64,000 nucleotides of DNA, from the NCBI RefSeq assembly GCF_007992835.1, contig NZ_BKBA01000011.1:62001-126000 (forward strand), written 5' to 3'. Within the stretch, counting starts at the first letter, position 1. Every line of letters starts with the position of its first letter. The notes below the pieces were generated by a model, which was given only the letters and a program-made list of their open reading frames with translations, did no database searches and was not told the DNA's origin. The position numbers were made by a program, and so were the translations under genes. This document shows positions 62,662 through 64,000 of the stretch, one piece after another. Source of the DNA: Knoellia locipacati. GTDB lineage: Bacteria; Actinomycetota; Actinomycetes; Actinomycetales; Dermatophilaceae.

Positions 62662-64000
62662 ATGACTGCACGACACGACTACCTTTCCGGCCAGGCCGAG
62701 GCCCTCTCCGACGACGCCTTCGACGACGACGGCTTCCTGACCGAGGCCGACGGCGACGAGGCGAAGCCCTCCGCCCTCTACGACGGTGACCAGCTCGAAC
62801 GCGAGGAGCGCGCTGCGCTGCGCCGTGTCGCCGGTCTCTCCACCGAGCTCGAGGACGTCACCGAGGTCGAGTACCGCCAGCTCCGTCTCGAGCGGGTCGT
62901 CCTCGCGAGCGTGTGGTCCGAGGGGACCCTCGTCGACGCCGAGAACTCGCTGCGCGAGCTCGCCGCGCTCGCCGAGACCGCTGGCGCCGAGGTCCTCGAG
63001 GGCCTCATCCAGCGCCGCCAGAAGCCCGACACCGCGACCTACCTCGGCAAGGGCAAGGCGCAGGAGCTGCGCGACATCGTCGTGAGCGAGGGCGCCGACA
63101 CCGTCATCTGCGACACCGAGCTCGCACCCTCCCAGCGGCGTGCGCTCGAGGACGTCGTCAAGGTCAAGGTCATCGACCGCACCGCCCTCATCCTCGACAT
63201 CTTCGCCCAGCACGCCAAGAGCCGTGAGGGCAAGGCGCAGGTCGAGCTGGCCCAGCTCCAGTACCTCCTGCCGCGCCTGCGCGGCTGGGGTGAGTCGATG
63301 TCGCGCCAGGCCGGTGGCCAGGCGGCCGGCGGCCAGGGCATGGGCTCGCGCGGTCCGGGTGAGACCAAGATCGAGCTCGACCGCCGACGGATCAACACCC
63401 GTGTCGCCAAGCTCAAGCGCGACATCGCGGGGATGAAGACGCACCGCGACACCAAGCGTGGCAGCCGTCGCGCCAACGGCATCCCGAGCGTCGCGATCGC
63501 GGGCTACACCAACGCCGGCAAGTCCTCGATCCTCAACCGGCTCACCGGTGCCGGCGTCCTCGTGCAGAACCAGCTCTTCGCCACGCTCGACCCCACGGTG
63601 CGGCGCAGCGAGACCCCGGACGGGCGCGAGTTCACCTTCGCCGACACCGTCGGGTTCGTCCGCCAGCTGCCCCACCAGCTCGTCGAGGCGTTCCGCTCGA
63701 CCCTCGAGGAGGTGGCCGACTCCGACCTCCTGCTCCACGTCGTCGACGGCGCCCACCCCGACCCCGAGGGCCAGATCTCGGCCGTGCGCTCGGTGCTCGC
63801 CGACGTCGACGCGACCGACGTCAAGGAGATCATCGTCGTCAACAAGGCCGACATTGCCGACCCTGAGGTCGTCGACCGGCTGCTGCGCCACGAGAAGCAC
63901 GCGGTGGCCGTCTCGGCGCGCACCGGTGCCGGTCTCGACGAGCTCCGGGCGCTCATCGCCGACGAGCTCCCGAGCCCCGACATCGACATCGAGGTGCTCC
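62662..64000 (+). CDS. hflX: GTPase HflX (partial, C-terminus off window)
   Basis: A ribosome-splitting GTPase that rescues stalled ribosomes under stress. The visible 446 residues include an acidic N-terminal extension, the HflX domain (RQKPDTATYLGKGKAQEL, RTALILDIFAQHA) and a Gly-rich linker ending GSRGPGETKIELDRRRI. The GTPase domain has G1 GYTNAGKSS (281-289), G3 DTVGF and G4 NKAD. A miaA/hflX neighbourhood is common in bacteria. The 3' end is cut by the window edge. Confidence 0.95.
   Translation, partial: MTARHDYLSGQAEALSDDAFDDDGFLTEADGDEAKPSALYDGDQLEREERAALRRVAGLSTELEDVTEVEYRQLRLERVVLASVWSEGTLVDAENSLRELAALAETAGAEVLEGLIQRRQKPDTATYLGKGKAQELRDIVVSEGADTVICDTELAPSQRRALEDVVKVKVIDRTALILDIFAQHAKSREGKAQVELAQLQYLLPRLRGWGESMSRQAGGQAAGGQGMGSRGPGETKIELDRRRINTRVAKLKRDIAGMKTHRDTKRGSRRANGIPSVAIAGYTNAGKSSILNRLTGAGVLVQNQLFATLDPTVRRSETPDGREFTFADTVGFVRQLPHQLVEAFRSTLEEVADSDLLLHVVDGAHPDPEGQISAVRSVLADVDATDVKEIIVVNKADIADPEVVDRLLRHEKHAVAVSARTGAGLDELRALIADELPSPDIDIEVL

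Overview
The window is 64 kb of dense, very GC-rich chromosome with strong third-position G/C bias. It has frequent GTG and a few TTG starts, and many 1-4 nt stop/start overlaps (ATGA, GTGA). The neighbourhood ftsK - rimO - pgsA - cinA - clgR - DUF3046 - recA - recX - miaB - miaA - dapF - hflX is an actinobacterial one. I read the organism as an actinomycete, probably Micrococcales and possibly Intrasporangiaceae-like; the lower rank is a guess. No rRNA, tRNA, CRISPR array, insertion sequence or prophage is visible. No gene-free stretch exceeds about 260 bases.

Region 1 (1-24 kb) is a surface-polysaccharide and nucleotide-sugar region. It holds a partial asparagine synthetase, a GT4 glycosyltransferase, a Wzz/BY-kinase chain-length regulator, a multi-pass polymerase-like protein, a polysaccharide deacetylase, a sugar epimerase and a low-molecular-weight tyrosine phosphatase (the natural partner of the BY-kinase). 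Housekeeping rpsO and pnp sit in the middle. Then come a GT2, an rfbC/C-methyltransferase-like pair, and a five-gene set (epimerase, C-methyltransferase, sugar-1-phosphate nucleotidyltransferase, class III aminotransferase, LmbE/PIG-L deacetylase) that looks like a dedicated pathway for an unusual sugar. On the opposite strand a translationally coupled trio follows (GNAT, deacetylase-like, pyruvyltransferase-like), then a composite membrane/lipoprotein.

Region 2 (24-39 kb) is metabolic and housekeeping: a 46-aa peptide gene and dapB that share an intergenic region with two divergent PHO-box-like repeats, azlCD, a GNAT, a crotonase, a flavin reductase, folA, thyA, dapA-rnj and ftsK. A MauE/thioredoxin-like fusion, a 6-TM channel-like protein, an M19 dipeptidase and a Tat-exported protein follow.

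Region 3 (39-64 kb) holds tRNA/ribosome modification, stress and DNA repair: rimO-pgsA-cinA, clgR, a GrpB-like gene, an ArsR-MFS-lhr-nei2 minus-strand operon, DUF3046 and a nitronate monooxygenase-like gene, an RNase HI fusion, elaA, recA-recX (with a LexA box and a PafBC-type promoter), yceI, a homocysteine methyltransferase, miaB, an MT0933-type small protein, def-miaA-dapF, an RsmC-like methyltransferase and partial hflX.

The most unusual signal cuts across all genes. The octamer GTATGCCG (or its complement CGGCATAC) occurs 39 times by hand count, 19 on one strand and 20 on the other, where base composition predicts roughly two. It forces rare codons (TAT, GCA, ATA), occurs in four reading contexts and in intergenic DNA, and forms an inverted pair in the hairpin after pnp. 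This resembles the behaviour of DNA-uptake or other highly iterated genome signals.
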